Below, one piece after another: positions 54,092 through 62,588 of a DNA stretch of 64,000 bases; the stretch's first letter is position 1; each line of letters starts with the position of its first letter. The notes under the pieces were generated by a model. The model saw nothing but the letters and a program-made list of their open reading frames with translations, was not told the DNA's origin and ran no database searches. The position numbers and the translations under genes are program-made. Origin of the DNA: Clostridia bacterium (GTDB taxonomy: Bacteria > Bacillota > Clostridia > Oscillospirales > Acutalibacteraceae); the NCBI GenBank assembly GCA_017516965.1, contig JAFXAP010000010.1:44455-108454 (forward strand), read 5' to 3'.

Positions 54092-55957
54092 ATGAGTTCT
54101 AAAAATCAAATGAAACGTGGAAAGAATCAGTCGCTCTATAAATACTTACCTGAAACTTGGATTGATTTTTCTGTTAGAGGAAAAGAAAGAAAGCAATACA
54201 TTGCAAAAGTTGAGCGTTGGAACAGCGAAAAACTTGACGGCATCAATGCACAGCGTTTGATTCGTACTGTAAATGAATCCGTCCAGTCGTTTGCTAACCA
54301 ATGCCAAAATCCTGCTGCTCATATTAAACCTATTATCGGTTTTGGTGCAGAATTAACCACCGACAACTGCGATGTCCTTACACCAAAAGCATCCGAGGAA
54401 GAACGAGGTATTGTTGCTCGCATTAGCCCTTTGACTTTTTACTGTAAACGTTGTAAGAAGGTGTACCAGTTTACCAACGAGGATTATTATCACCGCAACA
54501 GCAGATGCTCCTGCGGTGGGTCGCTGACACAGTTCAGACAGATATACTTCTGCAAATGCGGGTGGGCAACGGATGTTCACCCTGCAAGATGCCCAGAGCA
54601 CGGATTTAACAACATTCAGTGGGACGGCAAATACAATTTCATTTGTACCAAATGCCATAAAAGAATCCCGATGCAAACTACCTGTAAGATTTGCGGAAAT
54701 CGTCTTGGCCCAAAGGTTGCACTTGACCCCTCACAGTTCTTTGTTTTCAGTTTAAGTCTCATTGACTTAATAGACGAGAAATTAGAGAATTTTATCGCCG
54801 ACACTGATTATGGTCCGTTCATCACCTTTGCATATTGGCTTGGCCAAATAAGCAAAGCAGACTTGGACAAAATCATCAAGGATGGTATTGTTTCCGACCC
54901 TGATGAATATCAGAGAATTTACAATCAAAATTATGAATTGTTCAAGGCATTGGGCGAGGAAGTGGCTGCAAATGCTGCAAAAATCGCGGCAGATAAAGAA
55001 TGTGGCAATCAGTTTGCAACTTTGGTAAATACACTAAAAAGCAAATTGAATACAACCGAAAAAAGTGTCGCTAATCTTGCCGAGCGTATTTTGGAATATG
55101 ATTTAGTCACAAAGTTGGAAGATGTCTCCGACCTTGAATCTGCAGTAGAAGTAGCGAAACTTCTGAACACGAATGCAAATCCAGAGAAATATGCTGAAAT
55201 CGCAGATAGATACGGCATAGCAAGTGCTCGTGTTTGTGACAGAATACCCTTTATTTCGTGTTCTTACGGATACACTCGTGCAGAATCCGATTATAAAGAA
55301 GGTGTCCAATTACACGCCCTTAAAGAAGAAAAAAGCGGTAGGAAAAATGTCTATGCGACCAAATTGAATACCGAAGGTGTTCTCTTTGAGTTTGACCGCA
55401 AGAAAATCATAAAGTGGTTATTAGCAAACGAAATCATTGATGCCGATAATGCCCCTGACTTAAACTCCGAAGAAGAGATTAAGTTGTGGTTTATCAATAA
55501 CATCAAACCCGAACTGATACTTCCGTTCAGCGAAATCAACGCCACAGCAAGTCCTGAAACATACTATGTTTATCGCTTGATTCATTCGCTTTCGCACCTG
55601 CTTATTCGTGCTGCGGCAGATATCGGTGGTCTGGGAAAAGATTCGTTGTCCGAGTACATATTTCCTGGCATACCTGCGGTTCTGATATATTGTCAAAACT
55701 CGCAAGGATTTAATCTTGGTTCATTGTTCAATACATTTGAAGCATATTTTGATAAATGGTTGAATAAAGCATATTCTTCTGCCCAGAAGTGTGTGTTCGA
55801 CCCGATTTGTATTGAAAGGCACAAGGCCTGCACTGGTTGCTTGTTCGTGAACGAAGTGTCTTGCCAGCATTTTAATAAAGATTTAGACCGTTCATTAGTC
55901 ATCGGTCACGTTGATAGAGAAACCCAAAAAAGACTTATTGGTTTCTGGGAGGAGTAA
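54092..55957 (+). CDS. drmB: DrmB-like DUF1998 protein
   Basis: A 621-residue protein. The C-terminal DUF1998 region is clear: RLIHSLSHLLIRAAADIGGL, SLSEYIFPGIPAVLIY and FDPICIERHKACTGCLFVNE...C followed by LDRSLVIG. The N-terminal third has at least three zinc-ribbon-like cysteine pairs (CKRC, CSCG, CKCG, CPEH, CTKC, CKICG; about 118-205). DrmB partners DrmA in DISARM. The ATG at 54092 has GGTAGGTG 8 bases upstream; the GTG at 54083 is part of that site. The next gene follows after 6 bases. Confidence 0.8.
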   Translation: MSSKNQMKRGKNQSLYKYLPETWIDFSVRGKERKQYIAKVERWNSEKLDGINAQRLIRTVNESVQSFANQCQNPAAHIKPIIGFGAELTTDNCDVLTPKASEEERGIVARISPLTFYCKRCKKVYQFTNEDYYHRNSRCSCGGSLTQFRQIYFCKCGWATDVHPARCPEHGFNNIQWDGKYNFICTKCHKRIPMQTTCKICGNRLGPKVALDPSQFFVFSLSLIDLIDEKLENFIADTDYGPFITFAYWLGQISKADLDKIIKDGIVSDPDEYQRIYNQNYELFKALGEEVAANAAKIAADKECGNQFATLVNTLKSKLNTTEKSVANLAERILEYDLVTKLEDVSDLESAVEVAKLLNTNANPEKYAEIADRYGIASARVCDRIPFISCSYGYTRAESDYKEGVQLHALKEEKSGRKNVYATKLNTEGVLFEFDRKKIIKWLLANEIIDADNAPDLNSEEEIKLWFINNIKPELILPFSEINATASPETYYVYRLIHSLSHLLIRAAADIGGLGKDSLSEYIFPGIPAVLIYCQNSQGFNLGSLFNTFEAYFDKWLNKAYSSAQKCVFDPICIERHKACTGCLFVNEVSCQHFNKDLDRSLVIGHVDRETQKRLIGFWEE

Positions 55958-55963
55958 AAGCAC

Positions 55964-57631
55964 ATGGCAATAATGCACCCCGTTGACATTGAAAACTATA
56001 CCTATACACAAACCGAAAAGGAAATGTATATTGCTTTAAGGGACCAACTCCCCGATAAGTATCAGGTTTTCTATTCTATTCGTTGGTTTGAAACGAATGA
56101 AGATAACCGTCGTATTGATAGCGAAAGTGATTTCCTCGTGTTTGACCCTTCGTTCGGTTTTATAACCATAGAGGTAAAGGGTGGTACTGGTATTGAAGTT
56201 GACGGCAAGGACTGGATTTTGCTTGAAAACTACGGCAATGGTAACGACGGTAGCCGTAAGTTGAATTGTAGTCCATACGAGCAGTCAGAAAAAAGTATGC
56301 GCCACTTCCATAAATACTTTGTCGATGAGTTCAATCAGAACTTTAATGGTGTGTATGGTTTTGCTGTTGCTTTTCCCAGATATGCTATTGATTCGCCTTT
56401 GGCACAGGAGGCACCGCTTGACATTACCATTGATGTCAACGATATGCATAATCTGAAAGATAAAATCAATAAGATTTTCCATTATTGGAAGAACAAGAGA
56501 AACATTACTATTCCTTTTTCCGCCGAGCAAAGAACCCGATTTATTAGTGTTATAAACAAGAGAATTTCTTTGGCTGCGGCCGCAGGTGCTCTTATCCCGA
56601 TTAAAGAAAAAGAGTTTTCTAAAATCGATTTCGTTCAAGAGAGCATTCTTGATTGCTTACACAATTATAAGCAGGTTCAGATTGTTGGCGGTGCTGGAAC
56701 AGGAAAAACGTTTATTGGTATTAAGAAGGCGGTTCGAGATTGTATTGACGGCAAGAAGGTTCTGTTTATTTGCTGTAATTCCGAACTGGCAAAGTTCGTC
56801 GATAGTAAGATTTCCGACCGCTATAACATCGATTCTTGCACTTATGACGAATTGATGCTAAAATTGTTGGGAGAGAAATACTTGCAGGTGACCCCGAATG
56901 AAAATGGAAACCGTTGTTGCTTCGAGTTGCTTGACGACGTGCCTCTTAACGATAAATATGACTCAATTATTGTTGATGAAGCACAAGACTTTGATGTCGA
57001 TATGGGTCTTTCGGTTCGCTCGCTTCTGAAAAATGATGCCGAATCAACCCTGTATGTGTTCTACGATAAGAACCAAAATATCTTTGAAATGGACTTTGAA
57101 AATGCATTTGCGATTGACGCTCCTCCGTATGTGCTGCGGTATAATATCCGTAACACTGGTAGTATTTACCGTTGTGCGGTAGAAAGAACCAATTTAGGCA
57201 CAGACACAGTCGCAAACAACATTGTCGGTGTACAGCCCGAACTGCACAATTATAGCAAGACCTCCCAAGCAGTAAAGTCACTGACAAATATTATAAACCG
57301 TCTTGTGCAAAAGGAATATGTAAGCACAAAATCAATCGTTATTGTATCTGATGTTGCTTACAAGGATTCCATTCTTGCTGATGAACAAAAAATCGGTGCT
57401 TATGATATCTCCTTTGACTCTTTCAGTTCTGTTGACGAAAATCAGATTTGCTTTAAAACAGCCGTAGAATTCAAAGGATTGGAAGCAAATATCGTAATTT
57501 ATCTAACACACGATTTTGAAAATATGCCCGCTTCTTGTGTAGATAGTAGAAAAGAATATGTAGCAATTACTCGTGCCAGATATTACTTATACATACTGAA
57601 CACTAAATGCAAGGCAAAATTAGGAGACTGA
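55964..57631 (+). CDS. NERD-domain nuclease / SF1 helicase
   Basis: A 555-residue protein. Residues 1-180 are a NERD-type PD-(D/E)xK nuclease: Glu-18/Glu-20, Asp-56 and Glu-70-x-Lys-72 (ESDFLVF...TIEVKGG) are the likely metal and catalytic residues. A UvrD-like helicase follows: motif I VGGAGTGKTFIG (about 241-252), motif II IVDEAQDF, motif IV RYNIRNT, motif V FKGLEANIV and motif VI VAITRARYYLYI. NERD helicases occur in several defence systems, where the nuclease degrades DNA fed by the helicase. It is the nuclease-intact counterpart of the helicase at 46981. Confidence 0.85.
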   Translation: MAIMHPVDIENYTYTQTEKEMYIALRDQLPDKYQVFYSIRWFETNEDNRRIDSESDFLVFDPSFGFITIEVKGGTGIEVDGKDWILLENYGNGNDGSRKLNCSPYEQSEKSMRHFHKYFVDEFNQNFNGVYGFAVAFPRYAIDSPLAQEAPLDITIDVNDMHNLKDKINKIFHYWKNKRNITIPFSAEQRTRFISVINKRISLAAAAGALIPIKEKEFSKIDFVQESILDCLHNYKQVQIVGGAGTGKTFIGIKKAVRDCIDGKKVLFICCNSELAKFVDSKISDRYNIDSCTYDELMLKLLGEKYLQVTPNENGNRCCFELLDDVPLNDKYDSIIVDEAQDFDVDMGLSVRSLLKNDAESTLYVFYDKNQNIFEMDFENAFAIDAPPYVLRYNIRNTGSIYRCAVERTNLGTDTVANNIVGVQPELHNYSKTSQAVKSLTNIINRLVQKEYVSTKSIVIVSDVAYKDSILADEQKIGAYDISFDSFSSVDENQICFKTAVEFKGLEANIVIYLTHDFENMPASCVDSRKEYVAITRARYYLYILNTKCKAKLGD

Positions 57632-57632
57632 T

Positions 57633-59660
57633 ATGGCAGATATATTATTATTGGAACCAGGTTATCACAATAAATATCCGCCTCTTGGACTGATGAAAAT
57701 CTCGTATTTTCACAAGTATGTCCACGGGGATTATGTTCGCTTCGCAAAGGGTAAGTTACCCGAAGCGTTCAAGGATAAAAAGTGGGACCGAGTATATGTT
57801 ACTACTCTTTTTACATTTGAATGGGAAAACACCAAAAAAGCACTTGAATATGCTCTTTCCGTAGTTAAGGAAGACGGACAAGTGTACACTGGTGGTATTT
57901 TGGCGACCCTTATGCCCGAACTAATTGCCGAGCATTTTCCTACTGTTATTAACAACACGGGTCTTCTTAATAAAAAAGGCACTCTTGGTCTTGCGGGCGA
58001 AGAATGCATTGATACGATGACCCCTGATTATGGTATCTTGGACGATATCAAGGATGAATACGTTTATCCTGCTCACGATGCATATTTCACTTATATGACT
58101 CGTGGATGTGGTATGAAGTGTCAGTTCTGTGCGGTTCAGACCTTGGAACCGACATATATACCTTATTTTTCTATAACGGAAAGCATCAAGAAAATTGACG
58201 ACAAGTTCGGACCTAAAAAAGACTTGTTGTTGATGGATAACAATGTGTTGCGCTCTCCTCAATTCGACCAAATTGTAGATGAAATTAAAGCGCTTGGATT
58301 TGCCAAAGGTGCTACCTATACTAATCCTGCTACTGGCAAACAAGTTCAACGATATGTGGACTTCAACCAAGGACTGGATGCATATCTGCTTACTCCTGCC
58401 AAAGCAAAAAGGTTGGGAGAACTCGCTATTCGTCCTGCTCGTATCGCTTTTGACCATATTGAGGATGAAGAAGCATATGTAAAAGCAATTAAACTGTGTG
58501 CTCGCAACGGCATTACGCATATGAGCAACTATTTGCTTTACAACGGAGTTGAGTTTACAGGTAAAGGTCGTAAGTATCATGCGGATACCCCAGAAGACTT
58601 ATATAACCGAATGAAAATCACAATGGACTTATGTGATGAACTCAATGACGAACTGGATTATAAAATCTCTATTTTCTCGTTCCCAATGAGATACATTCCG
58701 CTTTCTGACCTGAAGAGAGGTTATGTAGGCACTAATTGGCACGCGAAGTATCTTCGTGCTCTGCAGAGAATGCTCATTCCGACACAAGGCAAAGGTGTTT
58801 CATCCCGTTCCTTCTTCGAGGCAGACTTCGGAAAAACCGCTGAAGAGTTTGTAGAAGCACTCGCAATGCCTGAATCTCATCTTGGATGGCGCGGTCATTT
58901 CGTTGAAAAGAAAGACGAAGACAAGAAAATCACTGAACTTCGCAGACAGGTTTGGAACGAAAACCATTCATATCTAAACGAATGGAAGCGTCTGTTCCGT
59001 TCTTTGTCTGATAGGGATGCATTTATCGAGCATATCAATGATAACGCCTTTACCGTAGAGCGTTTTGAAACTATTGAAGACCCGATTCATAGAAAACTGT
59101 TTATTCACTACTTTACACCTCCGATGTTGCTCCGAGCATTCGCATCTGAAAATCAAAGAACTGTTGCCGATGTCGCTGCATACATCACAGAGGAGTTCCC
59201 TTTGATGTACAAGAGAATGATTGAATACATCGCAACAGTAAGAACACAGTATTCCATTCTTGAGGGTCCGATAAAAGCATTCGGTGCGAAATTGCTTATG
59301 GATATCTTGGCATACATCGATGTATTATCCGAAGATACAGGTTACGTAATTTCCAATTTGCAGAAGGCACAGGCAAAAATGCAGAAGCAAATCTTTGATT
59401 TCAATTTGGTGCAATATGCAAAGTTATATTGCCAAGCAGGAATATTTAAGAAGAGCGAGCAAAAAGAATTGGTGTCTCTTATTGTGAATCTTGAAGAAAA
59501 GAAAATTAAAGAGATTCTTATTGAAAATCTACCCCAGTTCGAAAAGAAACTGAAAAAAGTGGCAAAAGAAGAAGTTGGAAGTGACTACATTATCAACGGG
59601 ATTAAAGATAGTTTAATTCGTCTTAATGAGCAACTTTCCTTATTTGGTGATGATGAATGA
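57633..59660 (+). CDS. Large radical SAM protein of the defence operon
   Basis: This 675-residue radical SAM enzyme starts 1 base after the NERD helicase stop. RGCGMKCQFCAV (Cys-159, 163, 166) is the CxxxCxxC [4Fe-4S] motif. The N-terminus (ILLLEPGYHNKYPPLGLMKI) resembles cobalamin-binding domains of BchE-type proteins, but no DxHxxG cobalamin motif is visible. Partial TIM-barrel strands extend to about 380. The last 290 residues are helical with no recognised domain. Methylation or another radical reaction on DNA, RNA, nucleotide or protein is possible; the substrate is unknown. It is too long and differently organised to be a viperin. Its stop overlaps the ATPase 2 start. Confidence 0.8.
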   Translation: MADILLLEPGYHNKYPPLGLMKISYFHKYVHGDYVRFAKGKLPEAFKDKKWDRVYVTTLFTFEWENTKKALEYALSVVKEDGQVYTGGILATLMPELIAEHFPTVINNTGLLNKKGTLGLAGEECIDTMTPDYGILDDIKDEYVYPAHDAYFTYMTRGCGMKCQFCAVQTLEPTYIPYFSITESIKKIDDKFGPKKDLLLMDNNVLRSPQFDQIVDEIKALGFAKGATYTNPATGKQVQRYVDFNQGLDAYLLTPAKAKRLGELAIRPARIAFDHIEDEEAYVKAIKLCARNGITHMSNYLLYNGVEFTGKGRKYHADTPEDLYNRMKITMDLCDELNDELDYKISIFSFPMRYIPLSDLKRGYVGTNWHAKYLRALQRMLIPTQGKGVSSRSFFEADFGKTAEEFVEALAMPESHLGWRGHFVEKKDEDKKITELRRQVWNENHSYLNEWKRLFRSLSDRDAFIEHINDNAFTVERFETIEDPIHRKLFIHYFTPPMLLRAFASENQRTVADVAAYITEEFPLMYKRMIEYIATVRTQYSILEGPIKAFGAKLLMDILAYIDVLSEDTGYVISNLQKAQAKMQKQIFDFNLVQYAKLYCQAGIFKKSEQKELVSLIVNLEEKKIKEILIENLPQFEKKLKKVAKEEVGSDYIINGIKDSLIRLNEQLSLFGDDE

Positions 59661-61123
59661 AGCATATGTTTGTTGTAGGTAAATACACTCTTGAATCATT
59701 AACCAATGGTATGTACTCATCACCGTTGGATTTATATCGTGAATATATTCAAAATGCAGTCGATTCCATAGATGACGCTGTTCGCAGTGGGTTAGTCGAT
59801 AAGAAAAACTCTCGTATTGACATATCCGTTAATACTGAAAATGCTTCTATTAGTATCAAAGACAACGGATGCGGTATCTGTAAAGAAAATGCAGAACGTT
59901 TGTTGGTTGATATCGGCAATTCTAAAAAGAGCAGGTCTTTAAGTCGTGGTTTCCGTGGAATTGGAAGACTTGCAGGCCTTGGTTATTGTGATTCTTTGAG
60001 TTTCATTACCACGGCACAAGGTGAAGCAGAAAAAACCATCATAACCTTTGATGCGAAGCAATTAAAAAAGTTGCTGATTCCAGGAACTAACGACGATGAT
60101 AGTATTTATGATGTTATCGATGCTGTTGTTTCAAAGAAAGTAGCACCTGAAAAGACCACTGCTCACTATTTTGAGGTAGTATTGGATGGTGTTTCTCATC
60201 AGAATGCTTTGACTGACTACGAAATACTTAAAAACTATCTAACACAAAACATTCCGTTGCCATTTCACCCTGATTTCAAGTGGGGAAAGACCGTTATATC
60301 TAAAATAGACCTCGCTGGATACAAGATTCCAGAGTATAACGTTTTCTTAACCCATAACGGTAATGTAGAACAGGTTTACAAACCATATCGAGATATCATT
60401 GTTTCTGATAGAGTTAAAAAATTGGATGATAATATTCACGACATCCAGATAAAAGTCCTCGGTAACAAGGATGCTCCGCTGGCGGTTATGTGGTATGCTT
60501 CCACAAACTTCTATGGTACTATTATTGATAGCAATGTAAAAGGTTTGCGCATTCGTCAAGGTAATATTCTTATCGGTGATAACACTACCTGTTCCCAATT
60601 TTTCAAGGAAGAACGCTTTAACGGTTGGGTTATCGGTGAAATCTATATTATCAATAATGGCCTGATTGCTAATTCTCGCCGTGATAATTTTGAACAAAAC
60701 GAGTTCTACTTCCAGTTGGCAGACGAAATCAAAGAATGTGCTGCACTGATAACAAAAGAACTTCGTAAGTTATCTTACGACAGAAGTTTGAGCAACGAAA
60801 AGAAAGCGATAGTGCAGGCAGAGACTATTGATGATGTCAATGCATTATGTGTTGAAGATATGGATTTTGCCTGCGAAGTTGACGAGTACACATTGATGAA
60901 CTCTGGTGATGGTGAGTTGGAAGCAGAAAATGACTTCATCAACAAATTGTCACTCATATTAGGTCAGAAACACAAGCAGACCAAATACACGGCAATTAAC
61001 ATCAATACGAAACTTACTGTTGAACAACGCAAGGTGTTGGAACGAGTTTTCGACTTGATTTGTCAGGAATACAGCGATGCAGATGCCCAAGCATTTATAA
61101 ATACCATCGCAAACAAATTTTAA
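59657..61123 (+). CDS. GHKL/Hsp90-like ATPase 2 of the defence operon
   Basis: A 488-residue paralogue of the ATPase at 45447. The N box is YREYIQNAVDSI (Glu-29, Asn-33), the G1 box DNGCGI (about 70-75) and the G2 box GFRGIGRLAGL. The shared middle region includes GLRIRQGNILIGDN and NSRRDNFEQNEFY. The C-terminal 110 residues differ from ATPase 1: an acidic stretch (MNSGDGELEAENDF) and a helical end. Two different ATPases in one operon suggest a heterodimeric clamp or two alternative complexes. Its ATG overlaps the radical SAM stop (ATGA), so they are coupled. Confidence 0.85.
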   Translation: MKHMFVVGKYTLESLTNGMYSSPLDLYREYIQNAVDSIDDAVRSGLVDKKNSRIDISVNTENASISIKDNGCGICKENAERLLVDIGNSKKSRSLSRGFRGIGRLAGLGYCDSLSFITTAQGEAEKTIITFDAKQLKKLLIPGTNDDDSIYDVIDAVVSKKVAPEKTTAHYFEVVLDGVSHQNALTDYEILKNYLTQNIPLPFHPDFKWGKTVISKIDLAGYKIPEYNVFLTHNGNVEQVYKPYRDIIVSDRVKKLDDNIHDIQIKVLGNKDAPLAVMWYASTNFYGTIIDSNVKGLRIRQGNILIGDNTTCSQFFKEERFNGWVIGEIYIINNGLIANSRRDNFEQNEFYFQLADEIKECAALITKELRKLSYDRSLSNEKKAIVQAETIDDVNALCVEDMDFACEVDEYTLMNSGDGELEAENDFINKLSLILGQKHKQTKYTAININTKLTVEQRKVLERVFDLICQEYSDADAQAFINTIANKF

Positions 61124-61145
61124 GTATTTAAAGGAGTATATTAGT

Positions 61146-61811
61146 ATGCAAGTTGCTATGTGCACAAAGACCATCATAAAAGAAAAAATATCTCATCTAA
61201 ACCAAACTAAATTTTCCGAAAGCATTAAAAGGCAATTTATATCAGACAATGATGGTATTTATCCCGTACATATTTCTAATACCATAGCCGATTATTTGTC
61301 TAAAAATAACGCCACGATTACAATAACAAATAGAAAAAACAACACTGAAATATCTATCACTTCGGAAGATGATTATATTTTATGGGCTCACAAAACATCA
61401 TCCATGGGAATATGGGATTATACAATCTCTTGTGTGTATGATACCATCGACTCAACGGGTGCTGTGTCCAACACTCTTATTGAACTTACTTGGGAGGATT
61501 TTTGGGACTACTGTGAGTTCAACGATACTCCATTGCTGATATTACAGATATATGATAACGATACTGGCAAATTATTGGATGAACGAAAATATCAAACTGA
61601 TGCCAGAATGTTCAATTATTTGAAAAAACATATTGTTAAATCGGAAACCAATAATACTGCACCCATATACAAAAACAAGGAATGCCGTATAGTTGTCAAT
61701 GATATAGATGTTTCTGAACACTATTCTCCTGCCGAAACTCATTTTTTGGCTTCGGCTTCGTATGACAGTAGCATAGTTATATTTGATGTTATGATAAATG
61801 GATTGTATTAA
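61146..61811 (+). CDS. Hypothetical last protein of the defence operon
   Basis: A 221-residue soluble protein, probably beta-rich in its second half, of unknown family. No catalytic motif is evident; aromatic-rich segments (MGIWDYTISCVYDTID, WEDFWDYCEF) stand out. AAAGGAG precedes the ATG by 9 bases, and 22 bases separate it from ATPase 2. It could be a sensor, a specificity factor or an immunity-type component. The operon ends after it, with a terminator about 190 bases downstream. Confidence 0.55.
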   Translation: MQVAMCTKTIIKEKISHLNQTKFSESIKRQFISDNDGIYPVHISNTIADYLSKNNATITITNRKNNTEISITSEDDYILWAHKTSSMGIWDYTISCVYDTIDSTGAVSNTLIELTWEDFWDYCEFNDTPLLILQIYDNDTGKLLDERKYQTDARMFNYLKKHIVKSETNNTAPIYKNKECRIVVNDIDVSEHYSPAETHFLASASYDSSIVIFDVMINGLY

Positions 61812-61997
61812 GTTTGTGAAGAGTGTAGTTCTCCAAACAAAAATAATTTTCCATCCACCCATCCTCTCTTGGAACTCTTAAAAGAGTTGATTTTGAATTA
61901 TGTCGGCGGAATATGTTCGGTATTTTTTTCGGGGATTTTTAACGAAAGACTTGATTTGCTCTCTTATGTGTTATGACGGGCAGGTGGCAGGAAATAA
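61812..61997. other. Non-coding tail of the defence operon
   Basis: No gene is seen between the last defence gene and its terminator. The sequence is AT-rich without notable repeats. Confidence 0.5.
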
Positions 61998-62032
61998 CAA
62001 AACCCACGGGGCGAACCGTGGGTTTTGTCTTT
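61998..62032 (+). terminator. Bidirectional terminator between defence operon and mazF-like gene
   Basis: CAAAACCCACGG (61998-62009) and CCGTGGGTTTTG (62016-62027) form a perfect 12-base stem. TCTTTT follows on the plus strand and a T-rich stretch on the minus strand. It serves convergent genes. Confidence 0.85.
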
Positions 62033-62382
62033 TAGTCGAGCGATAATTGAAGTTTAACTGCATTTTGCAATTTCTTCAAAGATGCTTCTTTCAACGTTCC
62101 GCAAAACGTTCCTCTTTCGAGTAAGTCCTTTGGCAACAAAGTAAGTTGCTCTGCAAGAGCAAAACTTCTCTTCGGAAAACAATCTGCTTCAACCTCGACT
62201 TGTACTGGCAACCTGCGGCGAACGTTTGACGAAAAAGGCACACATTGTACCACAGGCGAATGAGCACAGGCGGCTGGATTTGCGAGCACTATGTAGTAGT
62301 GCTTTCCGTGATGCTGATGAGGATTATACTCGGTGTAAGGGATTTCTGCGAAAATAATTGCTCCGTGTGTGATTTTGCACAT
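62032..62382 (-). CDS. PemK/MazF-family toxin-like protein
   Basis: A 116-residue MazF-type protein; this family consists of sequence-specific endoribonucleases. GAIIFAEIPYTEYNPHQHHGKHYYIVLANPA and VVQCVPFSSNVRRRLPVQVEV match the SH3-like barrel. EQLTLLPKDLLE is the usual C-terminal segment with the conserved EQ. AAGGAG precedes the ATG. No antitoxin gene is adjacent on the same strand: upstream is a non-coding gap and then a resolvase. It may be a solitary MazF-fold protein, neutralised elsewhere or acting in another role. Confidence 0.75.
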   Translation of the reverse strand: MCKITHGAIIFAEIPYTEYNPHQHHGKHYYIVLANPAACAHSPVVQCVPFSSNVRRRLPVQVEVEADCFPKRSFALAEQLTLLPKDLLERGTFCGTLKEASLKKLQNAVKLQLSLD

Positions 62383-62464
62383 AATTTAAAACTCCTTCTT
62401 AAATGTAAAATATTTGGATGTTTAAACATTTGCGCAAAAAAGTTTTTAAAGCAAGAAAAGTTAA

Positions 62465-62494
62465 ATGCCCCAAACCTGATGCGGTTTGGAGCAT
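62465..62494 (-). terminator. Terminator-like hairpin after the resolvase
   Basis: ATGC-c-CCAAACC (62465-62476) pairs with GGTTTGG-a-GCAT (62483-62494). On the minus strand it is followed by TTTAACTTTTCTT. Confidence 0.5.
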
Positions 62495-62504
62495 AAAATC
62501 GGAG

Positions 62505-62588
62505 TCATAATTCTCGAATTATGGATATGTCCCATAACTGTCAAGGAAATGGACAAAACCCCGTATTCATAACTTATGGTCATAACTT
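62505..62588. promoter_or_regulatory. Candidate resolvase recombination (res) site
   Basis: An 8-base inverted repeat CATAATTC (62506-62513) / GAATTATG (62516-62523) is followed by CATAACT at 62533 and by two direct CATAACTT copies at 62568 and 62581. Clustered subsites next to a resolvase gene are typical of res sites, but the assignment is tentative. Confidence 0.35.

Noticed and set aside
50637-55957. Classical DISARM system
   Set aside because: DrmA-like and DrmB-like genes are present, but no DrmC (phospholipase D) or methyltransferase gene is in the operon, so it is reported as DISARM-related only.
57633-59660. Viperin (prokaryotic antiviral radical SAM)
   Set aside because: Viperins are about 300-400 residues with a different layout; this protein has 675 residues, a cobalamin-domain-like N-terminus and a long helical C-terminus.
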